Below the pieces are notes generated by a model. It saw only the letters and a program-made list of their open reading frames with translations, did no database searches and was not told the origin of the DNA. Shown in pieces: positions 1 through 10,059 of a stretch of DNA of 64,000 nucleotides; positions within the stretch are counted from its first letter, which is position 1, and every line of letters begins with the position of its first letter. Source of the stretch: Nageia nagi (lineage: Eukaryota; Pinophyta); NCBI GenBank assembly GCA_050084985.1, contig JBITNC010000001.1, positions 72,044,001-72,108,000 on the forward strand, in the 5' to 3' direction. Both the position numbers and the translations under genes were made by a program.

Positions 1-559
1 TGCAAATAACAGAGCATGCATTGGTAAATAGAACATGAAATAGCATCAATAAGTAGATAAGGATAAGATTTTACTGAATAGTAATAGAATCACAAGTCAC
101 TTTGAGGGGGCTACCTCCTTACAAGTCCAAAGGTGAAAAAATAATGTTCCATATGCCTTTATCCACACACTTCTATCTATTTATATTAAACTAACCCTAA
201 TAGTAATGCAAAATTAGGCCCCATCATTATAATCATAATATTACAATATAGGTTGATAATTTAATAAAATACTCATACTAACACTAAAATGTTAGGATGT
301 GGGATCCTAACATTCTCATATGCCCATAGATATAGCAAACTTGAATATGCAATAGTAATGTTGAACTTATCCATTGACATAAAATTATGCATGTACCTAT
401 ATAGATGATCCAAAACCATAGGTTCCTAAGCATATTGTGCATCCTTGGCACAAATATCCTATACAATCCAAACCATACCCTATGGAAAAATAGTGTTTCT
501 ATTATCTAGAAAAAGATAGATAGCAATAACTAAAGGCAAAAATGAGTCTTAGGTATATG

Positions 560-1437
560 AAAGGAGATGCATTCTTGCATGCTTCATGCAAGTGTGAGAT
601 CCTATGCTCCCAGTCATGATCATCCTCTCCTATGAGCCACCCTCCATATATTTTTCTGGCATCATTGTATGAAAGGTGATATGTGTTGGTATCTAGGTCA
701 TAATGCTCAACCAATGTAATGAGAAGAGGGAGGTTATTATAGATATGATTGGCCATAGCAAGATCATAAAATCCTAACCTCATGAGGATATCATCTTCAT
801 GATCTAATGTGGGCCACTCCTTAGCCTTCTCCAATGATGCGGTAGACATTGCTCCACCCCTAATGGTTATCTTATGCTCTTGCAAAATTAAAAAAATCAA
901 AATTCATATTAGTAACTATGATAAATTAAGCAATAATTGTAATAAATATGAAATTCTAACATTGTGCAAGTAAAATTAGCATGGGGGAATGGAAAAGATG
1001 GAAAAATAAGAGTTTATTAAACAAAAATTGCTCAAAATTGCATCATTCCAAAAAATATACAAACATGAAACTAAAAATGACTATAGAATCAACAAAGTAA
1101 CCACCAACATCTATAAAAATCAAGGGAATAGCAAAAATGAAATGCCAAATGGCCTTGCTAGGGGTAAATAAAAGGTAAAATGGTAGAAAAAGGAAGCTCT
1201 AGGGTTTCAAAGCATACAAAATATGGTAAATGTTGATGCAAGAAAATGAAAAAGAAATAGAAAAGGATAAAAACTTACCACATGTTCAAAAGGGAGACTA
1301 CATAGATAGTCAACAATATATCCTTTAAATTTTGTCAAAGGCCTCTCCACTACATACCATCCATCTTCCACCATCTCAATAGGTAAGTGAGCAAATAAAA
1401 AAGCTAGGGAAATGAGGTCATAGTTAACAAAGATCAA
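560..1437 (-). pseudogene. Plant mobile domain (PMD)-like ORF, antisense inside family A element
   Basis: Read on the minus strand, two blocks share a style seen in PMD (PF10536) proteins. The upstream block (1437-1279) contains IEMVEDGWYVVERPL and CSLPFEHV. The downstream block (876 down to about 560) contains EKAKEWPTLDHEDD, LMRLGFYDLAMANH and LVEHYDLDTNTYHLSY. The last phrase resembles the 'LVERW.P.T.TFHL' core of PMD proteins. The blocks are separated by about 400 bp that begin with GTAAGT after EHV and end in a T-rich stretch followed by AG (877-878), keeping the frame, so the gap looks like an intron. The function of PMD proteins encoded by transposons is not established. The ORF lies opposite to the element's own sense strand. 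Recognition is from remembered family patterns, not a search. Confidence 0.55.
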
Positions 1438-1439
1438 TC

Positions 1440-3238
1440 ATAAAGGAAATCAATGATAGTGATAAGGAGATCAATGCCATGCTAGAAAGAAGAGTCACAA
1501 TCTCAAAAATGATCACCAAAGAATGCTGAACAAGAAAATGATAGGAGTCAAGTGATAAATACAATGATTAACCCCCTTTTGTTAAACTTTTACACTAAAC
1601 CCTATCCTAAATTAATTACCTCTAAAATATTAATAATAATACTTACAAAGTGGTGAGTTATGTGGGTAAAATGCAGGAAATTATATTAATTAGCCAAAAC
1701 TTCTTTTTGAAAATCTAATTTTGCCAATTCCACATTGTTAACAAGATCCAAAATATGGAATTATCATATGATTCAATGCATTATGGTCAAAAATGGTAAA
1801 TATAGCAATATTGAATTTTTACATTATGTATTTATAGTGAAATTGATTATGTTTTATTTTTTATATTAAATGCATGTTGTTAACAATGTGATTTATAGAA
1901 AATTGGCAAGCGATTCAAGTCCTAGATTGTGTTTCTATATCTGCTTATTCAAAATAGGTGCATATGATAGAAGTTACATGATGAAAAAGATGAAATTAAA
2001 AACTATCAAACTTGGTCAAAATAAAGGCATGTACAAAATTTTGATTTTTGTATAGACATATTTTTGGAATATTGAACATCTAAATTTCAATTACTTAGTG
2101 CCAATTGAATATACTATTTTTACAAAAGTTTAATTTTATCATTTTAACATTGTTAAGTGGATGATAAATGCAAAATTATATATTATTTCAAATATCAATA
2201 ATTCTATCATGGTTTTAATAGTTCAAAATGGATAATATTATGCTTATGTAGACACACTATGGCTTATGCTAAGACCAAAGTCATATAGGATCAAAATTGA
2301 TCAAACTAATGCTTATGTGGAAAGTTTTGTGTTATGTAAAAATGCTCTTTCATATTTTTTATGATGCTAAACATGATTATTTTTTGTTAACTAACTATGA
2401 TTCAAGTATTCAGACCTGATATTACTATTTTCACATTGTTAATAGCATGTGTCTCTTTTGTAAGTTATGCATGCTACAAATCTTTGAATATCTATTTGAA
2501 AATACAATTATTTCATAAATATGCACTATAATGGGAATACCTAACAAAATTGTAAAATACATGGTTATGAAATTCTACAAAAATAATACTATTAATGATG
2601 TACCTTTACTTTGAAAATAAATAACATTAATAAATTCAATGAGATCAAATGTGCTAAATTGATAAGTAATGCCAATGTATATTTGAATATTAGGTACATT
2701 TTATGGAAGTTAAATGGAATCATTTCAATGATGGATAAAAATTCAATCTTATGATAACAAATTTTTTTAAGACCATGGTCATTCCATGAGCAAAATCTCT
2801 CACAAATTGTAGGTTATTCCAAGCTTGATGCATGAAAGGAACTCATCAGCTTGATAATCATGGTTCAATAGAACTATGTATTTTAATGAACAATGTAACA
2901 CAATGGATATTATATTTATTTTATCCTAGCTCTCTAAATTGATTATTTTGTCATTGGATATGATCTATGTAGGTACTATGTTGGATTATTCTCATAGAGA
3001 TATTATCCAGAAGAGTAGGACCCAAATAGAGGTACTCTCATCATACAAGGATTCTTATTTTTGGCTTGATTCCATAAATAATATAGAGAAAGGGGAAATA
3101 CAAGACCAAAAGGGGATAAAAGACATCATACTTGGCATATTAATCAAAAAATGAATATTCACTTTACTGTTAAAACTTTTCTTCTCTTCTCTAAGCTTCT
3201 TTGGATTATGCAATTTCAATGTTTTTCATTTTACATCC
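1440..3238 (+). other. 3' untranslated region of family A element
   Basis: This is an AT-rich stretch with no long open frame until 2939. It aligns by eye with minus-strand sequence upstream of the other two family A LTRs. Shared landmarks include the phrase 'catggtcattccatgag' near 2776, and 'ccaagcttgatgcatgaa' near 2820, which has a partial counterpart on the minus strand near 62.5 kb. Homology to the third copy continues left to about 1680 (minus-strand 63.66 kb), so at least 1.5 kb of UTR is conserved between copies. Confidence 0.6.
2939..3154 (+). CDS. Short conserved sense ORF next to family A polypurine tract
   Basis: A 71-codon frame starts with an ATG at 2939 and contains SLDMIYVGTMLDYS and IEVLSSYKDS. 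Related frames lie at the same place in the two other family A copies (57238-57483 and 62121-62363, both minus), each ending roughly 60-110 bp before the LTR. They share IYVG-MLD, IEV/IDM-SSY and an E-EIQ/EVQ-Q/K acidic segment. There is no signal peptide, membrane segment or known motif that I recognise. The frame has stayed open in all three copies although other coding traces here are full of stops. This could be a real small protein, the C-terminal exon of a larger frame, or chance persistence in a constrained UTR. Confidence 0.4.
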   Translation: MIILSLDMIYVGTMLDYSHRDIIQKSRTQIEVLSSYKDSYFWLDSINNIEKGEIQDQKGIKDIILGILIKK

Positions 3239-3252
3239 AAAGAGGGGAAAAA
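3239..3252 (+). other. Polypurine tract of family A copy 1
   Basis: The run 'aaagaggggaaaaa' directly abuts the start of the LTR. The two minus-strand copies have near-identical purine runs at 57132-57147 and 62063-62077 (read on the minus strand). This is where plus-strand DNA synthesis of an LTR retrotransposon is primed, and it fixes the element's orientation. Confidence 0.75.
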
Positions 3253-3960
3253 TATAGATGCCTAAAAATGATTTATTATTTATTAATATATCATATTTAG
3301 AATTCTTAAATTATTTATTTCAATATTACAAATATCATGACAAATTTGATGTTACAATATGCTAGGTCCAATGTAATGTCATATGCTATGGTTCATATTT
3401 CAATTTATCTTGAATACAACAAAGTTTTATAGTATTGTTATGGGTAGAACTTCACTCATATCCATGTATTTGTAGGCTATATATGTGAATGGAATAGGTT
3501 GACCTTCATATATTATAACTCTTTGATTTAACAAGATCTTTGATTGTGGTTATCTCCTGCTATATTCATCAAGCAACGATGTCCTTATATGCCACCTATT
3601 ATGAGAAATTGTTATACTCTGAGCTTTGAAACTTTTTATCTTTTATGCACTCCATAATTATTCATATTCAACATCATTAACAACATGCATCTTAAAGATC
3701 AAGGATTTCAAATTTTGGTGGTAAATATTATTGATATAGGTATACGAAGATCCATTGCATGCTTGCCTCCAATCTGGTTGCAATCCTTTGAAGATCCATT
3801 GCCATTTTATTTTTAGGATTGCATACACACTTCATATCATGTGCATTCTTTTCATGTATTATTGTTGTATCTAATATAGTGTACATATCTAGCTCTTCTT
3901 ATATTGTAGATCATTTTATATATTTTGTATATTCACATTTTATACAATTTAGGGTCTACA
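3253..3960 (+). repeat. 3' LTR, family A copy 1
   Basis: This is a 708-bp LTR. It begins 'tatagatgcctaaaaatg', where the expected TG has mutated to TA, and ends 'tttagggtctaca'. The ends are short inverted repeats (TGTA...TACA in the family). Homologous LTRs lie at 56391-57131 and 61320-62062. The next five bases are GTAAC, and the matching target duplication would lie outside the window. Confidence 0.75.
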
Positions 3961-4026
3961 GTAACATTAATGTAACTAATAAAGAAGCTAATGTGAAAAA
4001 TGTAGGATAAAACCTCTTCAAAACAT

Positions 4027-4426
4027 GATGGGTTTCCATGTACAAAAAGCATTCAATGTGATATTACTATTGGTGTAAATGCCTCATGTTTAAATCTAAA
4101 AATAACATGCATTTAATCCTTGTAATTAATCACATATCAATGATGGTTTGCAACATACAAAAATCATGCAAGGTGATATGAACATTATGTAATGCCTTAT
4201 GTTTATCTTTGTAAATAACAAGCATTTAACCCTTGCAATTAATGATGCATAAATGGTAGTTTTCCATGTACAAAAATCATCCAAGGTGATATGATGTTTG
4301 GTATAAATACCTTATGTTTAGATCTATAAATCATAAGTGTTTAACCCCTATAATTGAATGATGCATCATTGGTTGATGGCCCATACAAAATGATATGACG
4401 TTTAGGATAAATACCTTCTGTTTATA
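4027..4426 (+). repeat. Tandem repeat of about 114 bp, about 3.5 units
   Basis: Three complete units (4027-4141, 4142-4254, 4255-4369) and a partial fourth repeat the same order of phrases: 'ccatgtacaaaaa(t/g)catnnaaggtgatatga', 'ggtataaataccttatgttta', then 'catttaaccc(t)tgcaattaatgatgcat'. The units differ mainly by point changes. The array starts about 66 bp after the family A LTR ends, so it either is old flanking satellite or was present at the insertion site. Confidence 0.75.
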
Positions 4427-7400
4427 GTGATCTCAATGATTTTCAAATAGAGGGGTTAATATTTATATGAGAATTGAGGCATGGTGTAAATGCTTTAATT
4501 TTAAATTTTGTAAACATATTGAGTTTAAATTATGTAAATGCATTGAGTTTACTTGGTAAATAGGATTTGTTTAGCCAAATATAAAAATGCATACAATGAT
4601 CTAACTTTGGGTAAACACATTTTGTTTATATTGAGATAAATAAAAGGCATTTATATCATTGGTGAAGCATTAGGAATTTAACCCCATATATACATGGGGC
4701 ATGGCTTATGCATGCATACCTTTCAAAATGAAATAACACCAGAAAATGGATGGACTCTACCAACACTAACTGATGGGGGTGTTTAGGAGGCTAGATAACT
4801 TGATCCATTACATAATGCAAAAGTCTCAAGTAAATGTATTAAACTATATATTTAATGATTTCATCAATCCACAATTGAGATGGTGATGGAAAACCATTGT
4901 AAGAAGTAATTAAAGTAATATAATAAACCTTATGTAATAAATTCTTAATAAATATAGGAGAAATTGATATACAAGAGGGAAATAAAGGATACTAAAATAT
5001 AGTAAAGGTAGTAACATACAAAGCATAAAATAACAAAACATACGAATATGTCCATACATAAAATAAATTATAAGTTTCTTAAAATTAACAATACATTCCA
5101 AGAATCAAACCAATGGTACACCATTACAAAAAAAAAATTGAATACTGAGGATATCAATATATATCTATATGTTTAAAGGTACAAGCCCAAGAGGGATCAT
5201 ATGAGGCTCTCAAGTCCTTCCTTTATGTATAGTAAAAATATTGTCTATTCAACCAAGTTTTGGGAAACACTCAAACATCCAATCCAAAGGTGGTTTAACA
5301 AATATGTAAATAACTTTCAACTTTTGTAATTCATTCTTTCAATACATTTCTTCATTAATAACCTAGTTAAATAATATACATATACATGCAAGTTAAAACT
5401 AAAATTAGTGCAAGTTTTTCATTTTTAATTATATTAATTGTGGCTCAAGGATCCTACTATAATCAAAATTTATTCTTACACATTAAATGCAAATGAATGG
5501 ATTCATATTTACAAGAGTACACAACATAGATATGAAATAAAACTCTTTTATTTTATTTCCAATCCAAAAAATAGATTTGAGAAGAGCCTACCTCCTAAAA
5601 GTTCTCCTAAATATAAAATAAACATCCTTCCAAAATTCATCAAAGAGTTCCTTCTCCTCTCATATCACAATACAAAAAGGTGAAAAAGTAACCTCAAAAT
5701 AAATCCCTCTACCTTATTAAAACCTTACTAAAATGGAATATAAAAAGGCACCAAGTCCATCCACTTTCTCTTTCTTCTCATATTCCTTTGAGAAGAGGAA
5801 AAACCAATTTACGTATTAATTTACAATATAAAATTTGCATCATTCTTTTTTCTAAAAATCCAAATAATGTTAAATTCATTTTTGGAGATGATTTTCCCAA
5901 CTTAGCAAGTTCCTTATTTCCTACAAAATATAAAACATTTGGAAGCATCATCTCATTTAATAAAATAATATTTTAATTATTCATACCATAAGGTTTAGAG
6001 AGATTTATTTCAAGTTGACCTTATATACCTCCATGACATTTTACATACAACCCACAACACACATATCATAAATATATTAAATCCTTTGAAAAGTAATATT
6101 AACTAATAGCATAAACTTACACTTTATTTTATTGCTTCTAATAAATATAGGATTTACATGTTGTAACCTACAAACATGATAGCTCACCCAAGCATTAAAT
6201 CCTCTATCATGTATTTTACCAATAAAATACTTATTCATATCTTTATTATATTGGTCTCAATCATGGTAAAAAAATGGGTTCTCACATAATCCCTTTGTAG
6301 GATTAAACACAAGTCCTTATGTTTGTTCCATATTTTAAGAAAAATATCACAAAAAATGATATAATTCTTAATAATTTTAAAGATAATCCATCCTCTAGGA
6401 ATGCAATCCCATTATTGGTTTCCTTAACAAAACCTATTTATGACCTAATGTGAGATAAGTTACACTTAGTCTATATATCTCCCAATAAAATGGTACTCTA
6501 CCATCATTCTCAAAAATGTATAGATAAGAAAATATTTCTTAAAAAAATAGTAATTTCATAATAGAATCATATCAAACTTATTAGTCAGATTCATAAATAT
6601 CAAAATATCTATGATGAAAATCTCTTATATTCATCATCATGATTAGCATATTAGAAGGGAAACACCACCATTCTAGTGTTCCTTATTAATGCTTATCTTA
6701 TAATTATCACATATTTAGATCCCATTTTTATGGAAAATCATAAACATATTTTTATACATCAATTATTATTTGAGAGTTAATTATGCTCATAATTTTTCTT
6801 ACATATCAAGTGTACAAATTATTCAAGAACTACAAAAAATATCTCTTACAATTTGTGAATATAATACCATTTTTCTTGTGGTCCTCACATTTTATCAAAA
6901 TTTATAGTTTGCATTTATCCCAAAAATTAGGTTTGAAAGTCATGTCTTAGATAATACATCACCATACTCCTTGATGGTCATAAATTAAGGTGAAACTTGT
7001 TATAAATTTCTTTATTTTATCATATAAGTCCAACATTCCTCCTCAAAGTTGAGTTGGTTCAATAGAGGTTTTTATTAGACTTGATATTCACTTGATATAT
7101 AAGTTCATGATTTGAACCAACTTATTCAATAAGAGAACCTATATTCACTTGTTCTTAAATATGTTTATTACATGATCCATTAGGGAACACATTTATTCTA
7201 TCACTCTCGATTCATACATAAGGGAGTATTTTATCAATTTATCGATGATATACTCTATTATTTTCTCTTAGCATCTCCCAAGATTATTCATTTAATGATA
7301 AACAAAATTATAGGCTCATTTTTATCCTTTAATATTGATTTCATATTGAAGAATAATTTCATAGTACTCAACACTTCATTGTTTAACTATCACTTCCAAG

Positions 7401-9674
7401 TTTATCCTCTCTCTCTTCACCTTAAAATATAAATATTATCTTACGTAGTTTAAATTTTATAAGAGAAAATATTTCCCTTTATGGTTCTATAAATTACTCA
7501 TATGAAGGGTTATCCCTAGTTGATCTCATCTCATTCTAAATTTCTTTTATTTAGAAATAATTAAGAGGTAGTTCTACTTGACCCCTCAATCAAGACTTGT
7601 TATGTGAATGCATAAAGGACCAACTTACCCTTTCTCTAGGAAGAAGATACAAATTTTCAAATAAATTCATTAATCATTCATCAAATTTAAAGGGATTTCA
7701 TGTCAAATATCATATATTAATTTATTTTTTAAGAGTGATTCATTACTTAATTATTCTATGCAATTATCTCTCATTTCTTTCATTAAAAAGTTCAAGTTTT
7801 ATGGTTTATGTATACCCTTATAGGATATCTTGTGTTCCATAAATTTAACTTAGGGTGGTTAATATTGTCTAGATTTATTCACACAATCCATTTTCCAAGG
7901 CATACCTTGTAAATTCATTTTATCTTTATAATCCTTCCCAAAGGTACTTTTAAGTTTAATATATTTTCCTTTAGGTACCTTTCCTTAGTGCAAAATAGGT
8001 TATTCCATTTTCCATGGATAAACCTTATAACCTAGTACAAGTACTTTCTTAATTTCCTTTCTAAGATTACCCACTTAACCTTAATTAAAATATTTTCTAT
8101 TCTTCAAAAATATTCCTTAGCTCATCTCAATTGATCACTAACAATTAATGAAAATAATTATTTTTTTCTATACTTATCCTTACCTTAAGGTTTGTTGAAC
8201 ATGAATGGTCATGTATATTTATATAGTATTATACCAATCCTTGGTTTATATTTAGAAGCTCCTTATACTTTTCCATCACTTCAATATTCCTAAATTTTAA
8301 ATTTTTGGGTACCTATTCAAGGGTATCGAATCTTTCAAAACATTTCTTTTGATGTTCCAAGCTTAGTCCAAAATCTAATGAGATACCTTCAATGCTTGTA
8401 GTTTGGAATTCCTTCCAATCCCCTTATAGTATTTGTATTTTAAGTATATTCTAAAATATAAATTATTTTTCCTTTTTATTTATTTATCATGTATACAAAA
8501 TAACATAATTATTCTGTACTAAGAGGTCACCAAGTGAGTCCTTGATGACAAGTCATCAATTATATCTTAAATACTTGATGTTCCATTAACTAGAAGTTCA
8601 TTCTATGGAAATCTAATATCTTATCAATTCATAAGTTTATTATTTTTCCTATTTACAAGTCCTTACATACCTTTTGATGTAATAATGAAGGATTTATTAT
8701 TTTAAAGCTTATTCATTTTCCTAACAAGTTACACTAGCTTGATTGCTTGCACTGAAGTGACTAACTTTTCCATTTTGAGAATATATTTATCCTATAGAAA
8801 GGTATCCTTACCTTGATCATATTTTTCATTGTATTATAGTTCATTGTAACCTTCCTTCAAGGTGAAGGAAAATAAGTAATGGTTCCACAAGTATCATGGA
8901 CCAAATGAACTGAACTCAGATTTGATACCATATGTCATATCCTCATTTGATAACCATTTTAAGAACCATTAACACTTAACAACTAATGATGCATATTCAC
9001 TTGGTTCATTATCATTGTATATGATCACCATAGTGGTTATAAGGTGGTAAACCTTACCAAGTTACGGGGTCTACTTCCTAAGATAACTAATTGGAATGTG
9101 CCCAAATTTTATTTATGATCTCCCCATTTTTCATTCAAACCTATTGTATGGTACAATTTGATAAAGACATTTTACTAGGTTTAATTTCCTAATTCTTAGC
9201 AAATTATGCACATCCTTTTCTAACATACAATAGCAAGTCCCATACCTTAGTATCTTATCATATATACATAGTGTATGCCTCAATGATTGATGAATATATT
9301 TACTTAAAAATCTATAAAGACCAATTTCACTAACCTGAAAGTGATTCATTATCATAGGCAATAATGGAGTTACAAACCCATTATTAGTACTAATATTTTC
9401 TATCTTTAAGAAATGGATCTCCACCACATATTGTACAATGATTCCTTCTCTAATTTGCTAGTCCTATCTCAACTAGGAATGATCACCTTCATGCGATCAT
9501 GTCTTTTATAGGTTCTCAAATAATTGGATGCCTCCTCGCATCATAAGAATTTAAACTTAATAGTAACTTCTTATATGACACTTTATTACAAGCCCATAAA
9601 ATTTTAACCCCTCTAAGGTTTTCATAATATTAGTTGAGTCTAAGTATAATCCAAAGCTACACTTTAAATATAAG
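4427..9674. other. Anonymous AT-rich DNA, no gene recognised
   Basis: All frames here are short and broken, and none matches a family I recognise. The stretch around 5570-5800 is pyrimidine-rich and resembles the transcribed leader part of an LTR. At 7020-7045 the string 'aagtccaacattcctcctcaaagttg' looks like the LTR-start/polypurine junction of a minus-strand copia element. At 8919-8930 'gatttgatacca' is the complement of an initiator-Met primer-binding site. The region is therefore probably old LTR-element debris, but I could not match two LTRs to each other. Confidence 0.4.
8919..8930 (-). other. Possible tRNA-iMet primer-binding site
   Basis: On the minus strand this reads TGGTATCAAATC, close to the TGGTATCAGAGC type of primer-binding site used by many plant copia elements. 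It would belong to a minus-oriented element whose 5' LTR lies just to the right (from about 8931). No partner LTR was recognised, so this is only suggestive. Confidence 0.35.
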
Positions 9675-10030
9675 CACTAAACCAAAAAGGGCCTTTAGTG
9701 ATGACCAATTTGAGGTTATTTTGACTAGGTGATCAAAAGCTGCCACTATATGTAATTTTAGTGGTGAGTTTTACATTTAATCCTCCAACATAAATATTAT
9801 AAGGTGGAAAGAAAAAACCTCCCTTCCATCTCATAAAAATAAAAATTAAAAAAAGTTAGTGTAGGAGCTTATGCAAACTATTTCATTTTTGAGGTGGTAA
9901 ACTAAATTATAGCGATATTTGATCAAGGAGAGGAGGATAGGAGGTAAGAAGCTAAAGGAGATGAAGAGGATTGGTAGGTATATTTTTCATCTTGCATATT
10001 ATTAAATAATCCTTATGCCAGTGTATCCTT
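9675..10030 (+). mobile_element. CACTA-type transposon end, copy 1
   Basis: The segment opens with 'cactaaaccaaaaagggcc' and continues 'tttagtgatgacc'. Later it contains 'gctgccactatatgtaattttagtgg'. This is the layout of the terminal repeat and subterminal region of a large class of plant CACTA (En/Spm) elements. Those elements usually show GGCCTTTAGCGACGACC here, and the present sequence equals that with CG changed to TG or CA. A purine-rich tract (9933-9985) follows. A homologous end lies at 15044-15350. No facing right terminus was recognised. Confidence 0.65.
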
Positions 10031-10059
10031 CCATATTTTGAGTACATTTCTTAGGGAGT

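Larger units (their letters stand above)
1..3960 (+). mobile_element. Family A gypsy-type LTR element, 3' part, plus-oriented
   Basis: This is the 3' portion of an LTR retrotransposon whose 5' part lies outside the window. In element order it holds an antisense ORF relic (876-560 with 1437-1279), a 3' UTR of about 1.8 kb, a purine tract at 3239-3252 and a 3' LTR at 3253-3960. The same 3' UTR and LTR recur in minus orientation at 56391-61319 and 61320-64000, and comparing the three copies is what exposes the boundaries. An antisense ORF between pol and the 3' LTR is a known arrangement in the Tat/Ogre branch of plant Ty3/gypsy elements, so I place family A there by inference. No pol domain of this copy is visible in the window. 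Confidence 0.7.

Noticed and set aside
284-466. 60-codon minus-strand frame
   Set aside because: Low-complexity, hydrophobic by AT-rich chance, with no family signature and no conservation seen in the other family A copies.
9131-9427. 98-codon minus-strand frame
   Set aside because: It is longer than most chance frames, but I see no motif, repeat or relative. In this AT-rich background it is not supportable as a gene.
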